DNA of 6,092 nt from assembly GCA_029880025.1 (NCBI GenBank), contig JAOUPE010000105.1, positions 1-6,092 of the forward strand. The letters run 5' to 3'. Positions 1-4,911 of the stretch are shown here, piece after piece (positions within the stretch are counted from its first letter, which is position 1; each line of letters starts with the position of its first letter). A model generated the notes under the pieces. It did not search any database and was not told where the DNA came from. It worked only from the letters and a program-made list of their open reading frames with translations. A program made the translations under genes and the position numbers. The stretch is from Caldifarciminota bacterium (lineage in GTDB: Bacteria > Hydrothermota > Tepidihabitantia > Tepidihabitantales > JAOUPE01).

Positions 1-93
1 CTTTGAAATGTTTGAGGTTAATATGTTCAGCGCGAGTGCCTTTTTTAGAATTGGGTTTTTAACTGCTGTAATCAACCATGAGTAAACCATCTT

Positions 94-213
94 TTATCTG
101 CTAAGTGGTTTTAACATTTTAATCTTTTCAACCGGTAATTCGCCGTTATACCGGCATTTAGCGAATCCCGGACAGTTGCTGACCAAAATATTTGGGTTCG
201 GAAAATCGTTCAT
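94..213 (-). pseudogene. Truncated N-terminal fragment resembling a DUF523 family protein
   Basis: An ATG at 213 opens 39 codons ending in TAA at 94. The peptide contains PNILVSNCPGFAKCRYNGE (residues 6-24), then PVEKIKMLKP. From memory, long DUF523 proteins begin with a pattern like P-x-[IV]-[LV]-[IV]-S-x-C-L-G-F-x-x-C-R-Y-N-G followed by ...LKPYV...VCPE. The match covers the cysteine-containing N-terminus and stops where the family normally continues into VCPE, so at least 100 residues are missing. None of the three reverse frames between 93 and 1 restores that continuation, so this is more likely a truncated remnant than a single frameshift. The family is poorly characterised. The identification rests on one short motif and could be coincidental. 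Confidence 0.5.
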
Positions 214-306
214 AGAATTATCTTAACATATCAAATCTTCTTGAACTGTCAATGTATAAATCAAATCCGAGACCAGCTTTTTTAAGTTATTGTGAATTTA
301 GTAGAC

Positions 307-334
307 TTGACTTTTAAATCTTATATGCTATATA
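307..334 (+). promoter_or_regulatory. Sigma70-type promoter of the GNAT gene
   Basis: TTGACT (307-312) is followed by a 16-base spacer and TATATA (329-334), preceded by TGC so that it also reads as an extended -10. TATACT at 331-336 with an 18-base spacer is an alternative register. The predicted transcript would start near 341, leaving a leader of about 24 bases. No strong Shine-Dalgarno sequence is visible before the ATG at 365. Confidence 0.55.
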
Positions 335-364
335 CTCTCAGAAATTGGACAGAGCCTGTTAGTT

Positions 365-823
365 ATGAAGAAAAAGATAGAAATCAGTAAGGTGAGTCTG
401 CGACCAGCAACCGAAGCCGATCGCGAATTTGCTTTCAACATCCTCAAGGCTGCTTTTGGTAGTTATGTCACATTGCAGTTTGGCTGGGACGAGCAGCTAC
501 AGCGAGAAATTCATCGACAGCGTTTCCGTCCATCCAGCACCTGGATTATAAAATACGATGACAGGGAAATTGGTTTGCTTGCATTTGACCGAGAGAGTGA
601 CTATATTCGGGTCCGACAAGTATTCCTGCTGCCGGATTTTCAGGGATACAGGATAGGGGCTCATCTTATGAAAGAGATCTTAAAAGAATCAAAACAAAAA
701 AGTATTCCGGTTAGACTACAGGTTCTGAAAGTTAACAATCGGGCAAAGGTTTTCTATGAGAGAATGGGCTTTTCCGTTATTGGTAATACTGAGACACATC
801 ATAAAATGGAATATGAACCATAA
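365..823 (+). CDS. GNAT family N-acetyltransferase
   Basis: This 152-residue protein has the length and order of a single-domain GNAT acetyltransferase, which transfers an acetyl group from acetyl-CoA to an amine in the cytoplasm. The N-terminal strand and helix open with SLRPATEADREFAF (11-24). The acetyl-CoA-binding motif A is VFLLPDFQGYRIGAHLMKEI (86-105), with the Q-x-x-x-x-G-A pyrophosphate loop at 93-99. Motif B is NNRAKVFYERMGF (124-136). The tail ETHHKMEY (143-150) is typical of a common small GNAT subfamily. The substrate cannot be told from sequence. It is the only convincing forward-strand gene here, is monocistronic, and faces the HEPN gene across 172 bases. It also carries the only two GATC sites in the window (419-422 and 676-679). 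The family is confident; the role is unknown. Confidence 0.9.
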   Translation: MKKKIEISKVSLRPATEADREFAFNILKAAFGSYVTLQFGWDEQLQREIHRQRFRPSSTWIIKYDDREIGLLAFDRESDYIRVRQVFLLPDFQGYRIGAHLMKEILKESKQKSIPVRLQVLKVNNRAKVFYERMGFSVIGNTETHHKMEYEP

Positions 824-875
824 CTAATTTATCACCATCTACCATCTACTTTGCATACCTTTTCGGGAGCTGCTC

Positions 876-890
876 AGAAAGCTGCTTTCT
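876..890. repeat. Short perfect inverted repeat between converging genes
   Basis: AGAAAGC-T-GCTTTCT is a perfect 7-base inverted repeat around one central base, lying between the ends of the GNAT and HEPN genes. A second palindrome, AATTTCGAAATT, lies at 907-918. Neither is followed by a clear T-run, so a bidirectional terminator is possible but unproven. The rest of 824-995 is AT-rich filler. Confidence 0.3.
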
Positions 891-995
891 TAAACTCCAA
901 AATCCTAATTTCGAAATTCACTTTTTGGATTCTTTGTTCTTAGAAGCTAAATTTTAAATCCCGGTCAAAGAAAATGGATTTCAATAATCAAAATT

Positions 996-1442
996 CTACT
1001 TTGCCCAGAATATTGAATAGTTCTTCTTAACCCAATTTATAACAAACGCTTTAAATTTTAATGTCTCGTCAATCAATTCTTTGACCTCGGTTTCTGAAAT
1101 TTCACCAGCTCGGTCATAATCGGTTATATTTCGTTTACTTCGGCAGGAATCAAAGTAATCGGCTAATTCATTATACTCTTTACCCAAAATCTCTTTCATT
1201 GCCTGAAATACGGTAAAATGATGTCCTGCTCCAACTGCCCGGTAACCTTTACAATAAAGCAGGATAGTCGCCAATTGTAATGCTGCATTGTAAGCAATAG
1301 CGAATCTACGGTCAGGTGATAATCTTTCCAGCCTTGTATCGTTAATATCTCGTTCAATAATTTTTAAGAGGTCGGCAATTTCAGTCGCCGAGGTTCGGTG
1401 AGTTTTCAGCTTACCTTCATCCAACAATCGCTTGAATAGCAT
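996..1442 (-). CDS. HEPN domain protein, putative toxin partner of the MNT fusion gene
   Basis: Read from the ATG at 1442 this is 148 residues of almost wholly helical sequence, as expected for a HEPN domain. Upstream TTG (1454) and GTG (1451) codons are in frame, but GGTGA (1452-1448) sits 5 bases before the ATG and favours 1442. Recognisable features are the buried helix FAIAYNAALQLATILLYCKG (47-66), GAGHH (71-75) and the signature region CRSKRNITDYD (100-110). Catalytic HEPN RNases carry R-x4-6-H. Here R104-x4-Y109 puts tyrosine where histidine is expected. The start lies inside the upstream MNT gene (26-base overlap), which implies translational coupling. By analogy with HepT/MntA pairs, this would be the toxin-side partner whose RNase is controlled by nucleotidylation. 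With the histidine missing, it could also be a non-catalytic binding partner. Confidence 0.75.
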   Translation of the reverse strand: MLFKRLLDEGKLKTHRTSATEIADLLKIIERDINDTRLERLSPDRRFAIAYNAALQLATILLYCKGYRAVGAGHHFTVFQAMKEILGKEYNELADYFDSCRSKRNITDYDRAGEISETEVKELIDETLKFKAFVINWVKKNYSIFWAK

Positions 1443-2004
1443 TATCGTCACCAATTAAAAAGATTTTCTTGCCTTGTAATACCCTTGAGATGAAGTGTTT
1501 TTTTGTCCTGACTCCTTGTTTAAATTCATCGGTCGGGTAAACCGTGAAATTAATCTCTCGCTGGAGTTCTTTTTTGACCGAAGATAAAATCGAAGAAAGT
1601 GTTCTTGAACTGATAGAACCGACCACGAAAAGGTCGATATCAGATGATATTTTCTCTTGCTGTTCAGCATAAGAACCATAAATAAAAGCCAGACGAATCT
1701 CATTTTTAGATTTTAAAAGTGCCTGTTTCAGGACATCGCCGAGTACCGAAGTTTTCAAGAGGATTGATTTCAACTCTTTAAAGATAGGAAAATTACGATT
1801 CGCTGAATAGAATTTTCGATTGCCGCGTGTTTTAATTTCAGTCAAACCGATACTTGAGAAATTCTTCAATTCACGTTGAACCGATTGAATCGGTAATTTG
1901 GTAAGTTGGGCAATCTCACGTTGGTAATAACTATTATCCGGATTGAGTATTAAAAGTTTTAAAATTTCAATCCGAGCTTTAGATGATATTAAATTAGCAA
2001 GCAT
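1417..2004 (-). CDS. Winged-helix DNA-binding domain fused to a minimal nucleotidyltransferase (MntA-like antitoxin)
   Basis: This 195-residue protein has two domains. Residues 1-75 form a winged helix: SKARIEILKLLI (8-19), YYQREIAQLTKLPIQSVQRELKN (26-48) with its recognition helix, and a wing at KTRGNRKFYSAN (58-69). Residues 100-188 form a minimal nucleotidyltransferase with the G110-S111-x10-D122-x-D124 motif (SSDIDLFVVGS), then REINFTVYPTDEF (149-161) and IFLIGD (181-186). MNT antitoxins of the MntA type transfer AMP to a HEPN partner. The downstream HEPN gene, overlapping in another frame, fits that pairing. The fused DNA-binding domain suggests the protein also represses its own promoter, where two spaced palindromes lie. 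The usual third acidic residue of nucleotidyltransferases appears as N152, which I believe is common in this fused family. The start is ATG at 2004 with no strong ribosome site. Confidence 0.85.
   Translation of the reverse strand: MLANLISSKARIEILKLLILNPDNSYYQREIAQLTKLPIQSVQRELKNFSSIGLTEIKTRGNRKFYSANRNFPIFKELKSILLKTSVLGDVLKQALLKSKNEIRLAFIYGSYAEQQEKISSDIDLFVVGSISSRTLSSILSSVKKELQREINFTVYPTDEFKQGVRTKKHFISRVLQGKKIFLIGDDNAIQAIVG
1448..1452 (-). promoter_or_regulatory. Ribosome binding site deciding the HEPN start
   Basis: GGTGA on the reverse strand matches the anti-Shine-Dalgarno sequence and lies 5 bases before the ATG at 1442. It is inside the coding sequence of the MNT gene, and it overlaps the alternative GTG start and lies just after the TTG start. 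This supports ATG 1442 over the longer reading. Confidence 0.6.
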
Positions 2005-2011
2005 CGCTTTG

Positions 2012-2058
2012 TATACAAAATGTAGTCAATTATATACATTTTGTAGTCAAAGTCAATC
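2012..2058 (-). repeat. Operator copy 1: tandem palindromes over the MNT promoter
   Basis: On the reverse strand, TACAAAATGTA (2045-2035) and TACATTTTGTA (2024-2014) are 11-base palindromes of the form TACA-N3-TGTA. Their centres are 21 bp apart, two helical turns. Each is preceded by TTGAC, so the unit is also a 21-base direct repeat. One site fills the promoter spacer and the other covers the start of transcription. This is the layout expected for an autorepressor with a winged helix. A near-identical copy lies at 3871-3917. Confidence 0.65.
2029..2056 (-). promoter_or_regulatory. Promoter of the MNT-HEPN operon
   Basis: On the reverse strand TTGACT (2056-2051) is separated by 16 bases from a consensus TATAAT (2034-2029). 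The transcript should start near 2022, giving a leader of only about 19 bases before the ATG at 2004. The spacer contains one TACA-N3-TGTA palindrome and the start region contains a second, so a bound repressor would occlude RNA polymerase. Confidence 0.7.
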
Positions 2059-2116
2059 GATTCTGATTTTTTAGATTTTAGAAATTATACTTCTTATTTG
2101 TTTGTTTGTGCCGAGC

Positions 2117-2974
2117 CTAGTCTGCATCGAGCTCGTACTCGACACGTTCCCAGGCCAGGCTGTCATGAGCCCACGTGAAGAGGACGTAACCGGGATTGTC
2201 GTAATCCATATGACCGGGCGGCATCGCAGAGATGAAGTGGTTCGTCTCGTTTATCCGCGTGTAGCGCCAACCGTGGAGGTGCCCGCTCACCATGGAGTGG
2301 ACTCCGTATCGCGCGAATAGGCTGATGAGTTTGGCGCGTTCCTCGGTACTGGGCATCCGGAACATTATTGGTTTCGTGCCGTCGTAGAGCGGGAAGTGGG
2401 TGGCGACGATTTTCACGAGCCTGTCGTCTTTCCCAAGCTCTAATTCTAGCCAGTCGAACTGGTCCTGACCAAGCATACCCTCTGCAGAATCGAGGAAAAG
2501 CAGTTTCACCCGGTTACCGATGACTACTGTATAGCAGCTCGGTCCAAAAGTCGTCTTGAACCACTCCCAGCCCCCAGCCTGGTACAGGTCATGGTTTCCG
2601 AGCGTACAGTAATAGGGTCGACCAACCGAGTCTAACTGGGCTTTGGCAATTTCCTGCTCATCCTTGGTGGCCTCGTCAGTCAAGTCACCGAGCACGCAGA
2701 AGAAGTCGATTCCTTTCGGCACCGCGTCAGTGCGGAACCATTCGAGCAGTGAAGTGCGGTCTGCCCGGACATGCGCGTCTCCAAACATCGCGAACCGGAA
2801 CGAGTCAGGATTGACTAAGACCGGTGCAGGTACCTGAAGTTGCCCGGACAGGTTGTCTGCCATCCGTTCCTCAACTGTGGGGTGGAAAAAGAACTGCCCA
2901 ATATCGATATCGCACCCGCTCACAAGGAGCGCTGCGAGTGTCAGCAGGCTATAAAACAATCGTTTAGAGCTCAC
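2117..2974 (-). CDS. Lipoprotein calcineurin-like metallophosphoesterase
   Basis: This 285-residue protein starts at GTG 2974, supported by AGGAG 6 bases upstream. Residues 1-20 are a lipoprotein signal peptide ending LLVSG, with lipobox cysteine C21. Asp at position 22 would, by the E. coli +2 rule, favour the inner membrane. The catalytic domain (about 58-280) carries the metal-binding series of calcineurin-like phosphoesterases in order: GDAH (D66, H68), GDLTD (D97), GNHD (N127, H128), THFP (H193) and GHLHG (H232, H234). The two-metal site therefore looks intact, and hydrolysis of a phosphoester in the periplasm or at the membrane face is likely. The substrate is unknown. The gene overlaps the end of the upstream exported-protein gene by 11 bases, so the two are co-translated. 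Codon usage is GC-rich, unlike the flanking genes. Confidence 0.9.
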   Translation of the reverse strand: MSSKRLFYSLLTLAALLVSGCDIDIGQFFFHPTVEERMADNLSGQLQVPAPVLVNPDSFRFAMFGDAHVRADRTSLLEWFRTDAVPKGIDFFCVLGDLTDEATKDEQEIAKAQLDSVGRPYYCTLGNHDLYQAGGWEWFKTTFGPSCYTVVIGNRVKLLFLDSAEGMLGQDQFDWLELELGKDDRLVKIVATHFPLYDGTKPIMFRMPSTEERAKLISLFARYGVHSMVSGHLHGWRYTRINETNHFISAMPPGHMDYDNPGYVLFTWAHDSLAWERVEYELDAD

Positions 2975-3674
2975 CGGATACTCCTAGCCGAAGGTCCATT
3001 TCGGTAAACCTGAACAGCAGGGCGGACAGACCTTTAATGGCTGTGCCGATTTGCGCGGTCAATCGCCAGTGTTGCCAGGCGGCATAACTCGCACGCAAGC
3101 CGGACGGGAACTGCTGCGGGTTGTGAATGGTCAGGCGGTCGAGATTGGCGAGCCAAAGCGCGACTCGGAAGCCATCGCGTGTAAGGAATGTCCAGTCCAG
3201 CCGGTAAACCCAGTTCCATTCTGGCGCTTCACTGGACCATTTAAAGGGTGAGTGGTATTGTTCTGGGTCATAAATTGGTGCACGCCATGCCAGACCTATC
3301 CCAAGCTCAAGTCTACGCAGTGGTTCGGTTACGACCATCCCAGCGATACGGTTCTCGCCGACCTGCCAGCTTGTCCACTCGTCGTGGTTCACCTGTGCCT
3401 GAAGTCGGACCTTAGCAAAGTCGACGACCTTAGCAGATACCCCGATACCATAGTGCGCGATACCTGGATTGTCAATTGCCCCAACAGCAAAACCGCCGAA
3501 GAGTTTGGCACGCTCGACAAAGTCCCATTCGGCTCCACCGGCGAGAAGAAGGCGTGTCTCGACTCCTGGCTCATACCGGAAACCCAGGTACGCATCTGGT
3601 CTGATTCGGGCAGGTTCAGCAAACCCGACCGCACAGATAGCAGCGATAACTACCAGATAAAGCCTAGCAGACAT
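2964..3674 (-). CDS. Exported protein of beta-barrel character, function unknown
   Basis: I do not recognise the family. From ATG 3674 the product is 236 residues with a clear Sec signal peptide: MSAR, hydrophobic core LYLVVIAAICAVGF, cleavage likely after A19 (GFA-EP). A longer reading from TTG 3707 would start inside the -35 box and spoil the signal peptide, so I reject it. The mature part is rich in Trp, Tyr and alternating hydrophobic/polar strands, for example AKVRLQAQVNHDEWTSWQV (88-106), RRLELGIGLAWRAP (120-133), FRVALWLANLDRLTI (169-183) and WRLTAQIG (203-210). This suggests an outer-membrane barrel, although the C-terminus GVSGEL lacks the usual final aromatic residue. It is the first gene of a two-gene operon with the lipoprotein phosphoesterase, so the pair probably acts together in the envelope. 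Composition is GC-rich. Confidence 0.65.
   Translation of the reverse strand: MSARLYLVVIAAICAVGFAEPARIRPDAYLGFRYEPGVETRLLLAGGAEWDFVERAKLFGGFAVGAIDNPGIAHYGIGVSAKVVDFAKVRLQAQVNHDEWTSWQVGENRIAGMVVTEPLRRLELGIGLAWRAPIYDPEQYHSPFKWSSEAPEWNWVYRLDWTFLTRDGFRVALWLANLDRLTIHNPQQFPSGLRASYAAWQHWRLTAQIGTAIKGLSALLFRFTEMDLRLGVSGEL
2981..2985 (-). promoter_or_regulatory. Strong ribosome binding site for the GTG-started phosphoesterase
   Basis: AGGAG on the reverse strand lies 6 bases before the GTG at 2974, within the last codons of the upstream gene. It fixes the non-ATG start, which is also required for the complete lipoprotein signal peptide. Confidence 0.7.
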
Positions 3675-3679
3675 ACTAC

Positions 3680-3707
3680 AATATAACCAAGCCCAGCTGG
3701 GTGTCAA
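3680..3707 (-). promoter_or_regulatory. Promoter predicting a leaderless mRNA, with a palindromic spacer
   Basis: On the reverse strand a consensus TTGACA (3707-3702) is followed by 16 bases and TATATT (3685-3680). Only 5 bases separate the -10 box from the ATG at 3674, so transcription should start at or within a base or two of that ATG. No Shine-Dalgarno sequence is possible in such a transcript. The spacer holds the perfect palindrome CCCAGCTGGG (3701-3692), a possible repressor site. Confidence 0.6.
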
Positions 3708-3733
3708 GCATCCGAAGCCCGTGCGCTAACCGC

Positions 3734-3789
3734 CTCCTCGCCGTCGCTCAGCTCTCTATCTCCTTGCAAAGGAGAGGGTCGGTGAGGAG
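3734..3789. repeat. Nested inverted repeat resembling a dispersed intergenic element
   Basis: The outer arms CTCCTCGCCG (3734-3743) and CGGTGAGGAG (3780-3789) pair with one G:T wobble. An inner hairpin TCTCCTT-GCA-AAGGAGA (3759-3775) is perfect. The reverse-strand motif CTCACCGACCCTCTCCTTTG resembles the dispersed CCCTCTCC-type intergenic repeats I recall from many environmental bacterial genomes. It lies just upstream of the exported-protein promoter, at the edge of the GC-rich block. Confidence 0.5.
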
Positions 3790-3870
3790 CATCTTGTAAA
3801 GCTAATTTCCGATAACTACTTATTGATTCGCTTTATTTTGATGATAATGAAAGTCAAAAATGTCAAATTA

Positions 3871-3917
3871 TATACATAATGTAGTCATTCATATACATTT
3901 TGTAGTCAAAGTCAGTC
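3871..3917 (-). repeat. Operator copy 2: near-identical duplicate of the MNT operator, with no gene of its own
   Basis: It matches 2012-2058 at 43 of 47 positions, including 24 identical bases in a row (3891-3914 versus 2032-2055). Both palindromes are kept: TACAAAATGTA (3904-3894) and TACATTATGTA (3883-3873), again with centres 21 bp apart. The -10 equivalent has changed from TATAAT to TATGAA and the -35 from TTGACT to CTGACT, so the promoter looks inactive while the binding sites survive. It lies between the DpnII-like gene and the GC-rich operon, in the same orientation as copy 1. No MNT gene follows it. Confidence 0.7.
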
Positions 3918-3952
3918 ATTTCATAATTCCTAAATTATATCTCTAAAAGAAT

Positions 3953-4780
3953 TTATTTAAAATTATTTAAATTTTCTGCGAAAGTATTAATGTTTAGTAT
4001 TTGTTTAAAATATTTCAATAAATTTTCAAATCTTGATTTGCCTTGAGTTGTTAACCAATAATTACCATCTGTAATCCAATAAAATTCAAATTCCTTGAAA
4101 TTTCGTCTAATATAGTTATTCAAATCTATATACTCGTTTTGATTAATTCCTATCTTGGTACCTTCAGTAGAATAAAAATTCATCTCGAAAAGGTATTTTG
4201 GTTTACATTTACTAAAAATAATCAAATCAAACTTTTTTGGTTTATTATCTTTTGTTTTAATTATTTCATCTATAAACCGTTCTGTACAAAATATCTTTTT
4301 ATTTTTAACCACTAATGGCTTAATCTGTTTCTGTAAATCATGTTTCAAGGTTTGGATTCCGTTATCGTTTAGGATATTATCGATATTTGTGTATCCATTG
4401 CTTTCTAGTATTTTTAGAATTCTGATTTTGGGATAATTCCCATGTAGTCCTTTGGTGTCTACCGGTATTCGTTTGTATTTAAGATATTTTTCAATATTAA
4501 CCCCAGCGAGTGTTTCATTTAACTTAAGATTATTTAATAAATAGTTTGAAAATCTGATAGAGAAATCACCAAATTCACTTGTTGTAATTCGTTCTTCTAA
4601 TATACTGAAGTTCTTAACTAATTTATCAATATATTTCGAAATCGCGCACTTGAATATAGCTATTAAGTATCTTTTGTCATAATTTTCTATGTTTCCAATA
4701 AATTCCTTGTAGTCTAATTTTGATTTTATCATCTTTAAATATGTTTTTCTAAATTCAATATCGTACTTAAGATTTAACAC
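3953..4780 (-). CDS. DpnII/MboI-type restriction endonuclease homologue
   Basis: The C-terminal half closely follows the DpnII family as I remember it: KKFDLIIF (182-189), YLFEMNFYSTEGTKI (196-210), FYWITDGNYW (233-242) and a final KYFKQILNINTFAENLNNF. DpnII itself has KRFDFVI, YLIEVNFYSGSGSK and FMWITDG at these places. D185, E199 and N201 are the likely active-site positions of this PD-(D/E)XK-fold nuclease. Characterised members cut GATC. Residues 1-170 are helical and less conserved, as expected for the specificity part. Total length (275) is close to the family's usual 270-290. The GTG start lacks a Shine-Dalgarno sequence, and the frame stays open and protein-like upstream to 4861 without another start codon, so the true N-terminus is uncertain. 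No cognate methyltransferase lies in the window. Very AT-rich. Homology is confident; activity and specificity are inferred. Confidence 0.85.
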   Translation of the reverse strand: MLNLKYDIEFRKTYLKMIKSKLDYKEFIGNIENYDKRYLIAIFKCAISKYIDKLVKNFSILEERITTSEFGDFSIRFSNYLLNNLKLNETLAGVNIEKYLKYKRIPVDTKGLHGNYPKIRILKILESNGYTNIDNILNDNGIQTLKHDLQKQIKPLVVKNKKIFCTERFIDEIIKTKDNKPKKFDLIIFSKCKPKYLFEMNFYSTEGTKIGINQNEYIDLNNYIRRNFKEFEFYWITDGNYWLTTQGKSRFENLLKYFKQILNINTFAENLNNFK

Positions 4781-4791
4781 TAAGTATTCAT

Positions 4792-4830
4792 ATATCGCAT
4801 CTAAGCTAAGTGAATTAAGCTTGGCGATAT
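4792..4830. promoter_or_regulatory. Nested inverted repeat before the DpnII-like gene, possible operator or hairpin
   Basis: ATATCGC (4792-4798) pairs with GCGATAT (4824-4830). Inside this, AAGCT (4803-4807) pairs with AGCTT (4818-4822). The structure ends 12 bases upstream of the GTG start. It could be an operator for a controlling protein or an RNA hairpin limiting endonuclease expression. It overlaps the open, protein-like frame that runs upstream of the GTG. Confidence 0.4.
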
Positions 4831-4911
4831 CAAAAACAAATGGAGGGTTCGCCGATTCTAGCTATTTTTATCTTTTAAGAATTTTTGAAAAATAACTGCT
4901 ATGAATAATTG

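Larger units (their letters stand above)
1..364. other. Gene-poor left flank with a decayed gene fragment and a promoter
   Basis: No intact gene is visible in these 364 bases. The reverse strand carries a short DUF523-like fragment (94-213) and, in another frame, a stop-interrupted stretch (97 down to 2) reading KDGLLMVDYSS, stop, then KPNSKKGTRAEHINLKHFK. That stretch looks protein-like but I do not recognise it. A forward promoter for the acetyltransferase lies at 307-334. Positions 214-306 hold only AT-rich sequence with no feature I can name. The region reads as gene debris next to an accessory block. Confidence 0.5.

Noticed and set aside
824..995. Bidirectional terminator between the GNAT and HEPN genes
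   Set aside because: Palindromes are present (876-890, 907-918) but without a clear T-run after a GC-rich stem, so I list only the repeat.
1443..1454. TTG or GTG start for the HEPN gene
   Set aside because: GGTGA is correctly spaced for ATG 1442 and overlaps the GTG alternative while lying after the TTG.
1455..1703. 82-codon reverse frame
   Set aside because: It overlaps the MNT gene in another frame. The MNT reading has the GSx10DxD motif and this one has no domain features.
2012..2058. CRISPR-like repeat unit
   Set aside because: Only two copies exist, 1.86 kb apart, without regular spacers or cas genes.
2102..2320. 72-codon forward open frame
   Set aside because: Antisense to the phosphoesterase gene, whose metal-binding motifs prove the reverse reading.
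3252..3686. 144-codon forward open frame
   Set aside because: It lies antisense to the exported-protein gene, which has a signal peptide, promoter and operon partner. High G+C produces long shadow frames, and this translation shows no recognisable domain.
3675..3707. TTG start at 3707 for the exported protein
   Set aside because: The TTG is part of the -35 box, and the extra 11 residues would disrupt a textbook signal peptide beginning at 3674.
2012..3917. Transposon bounded by the two 47-base repeats
   Set aside because: The repeats are direct, not inverted, no transposase or integrase lies between them, and copy 1 is fully explained as a promoter-operator.
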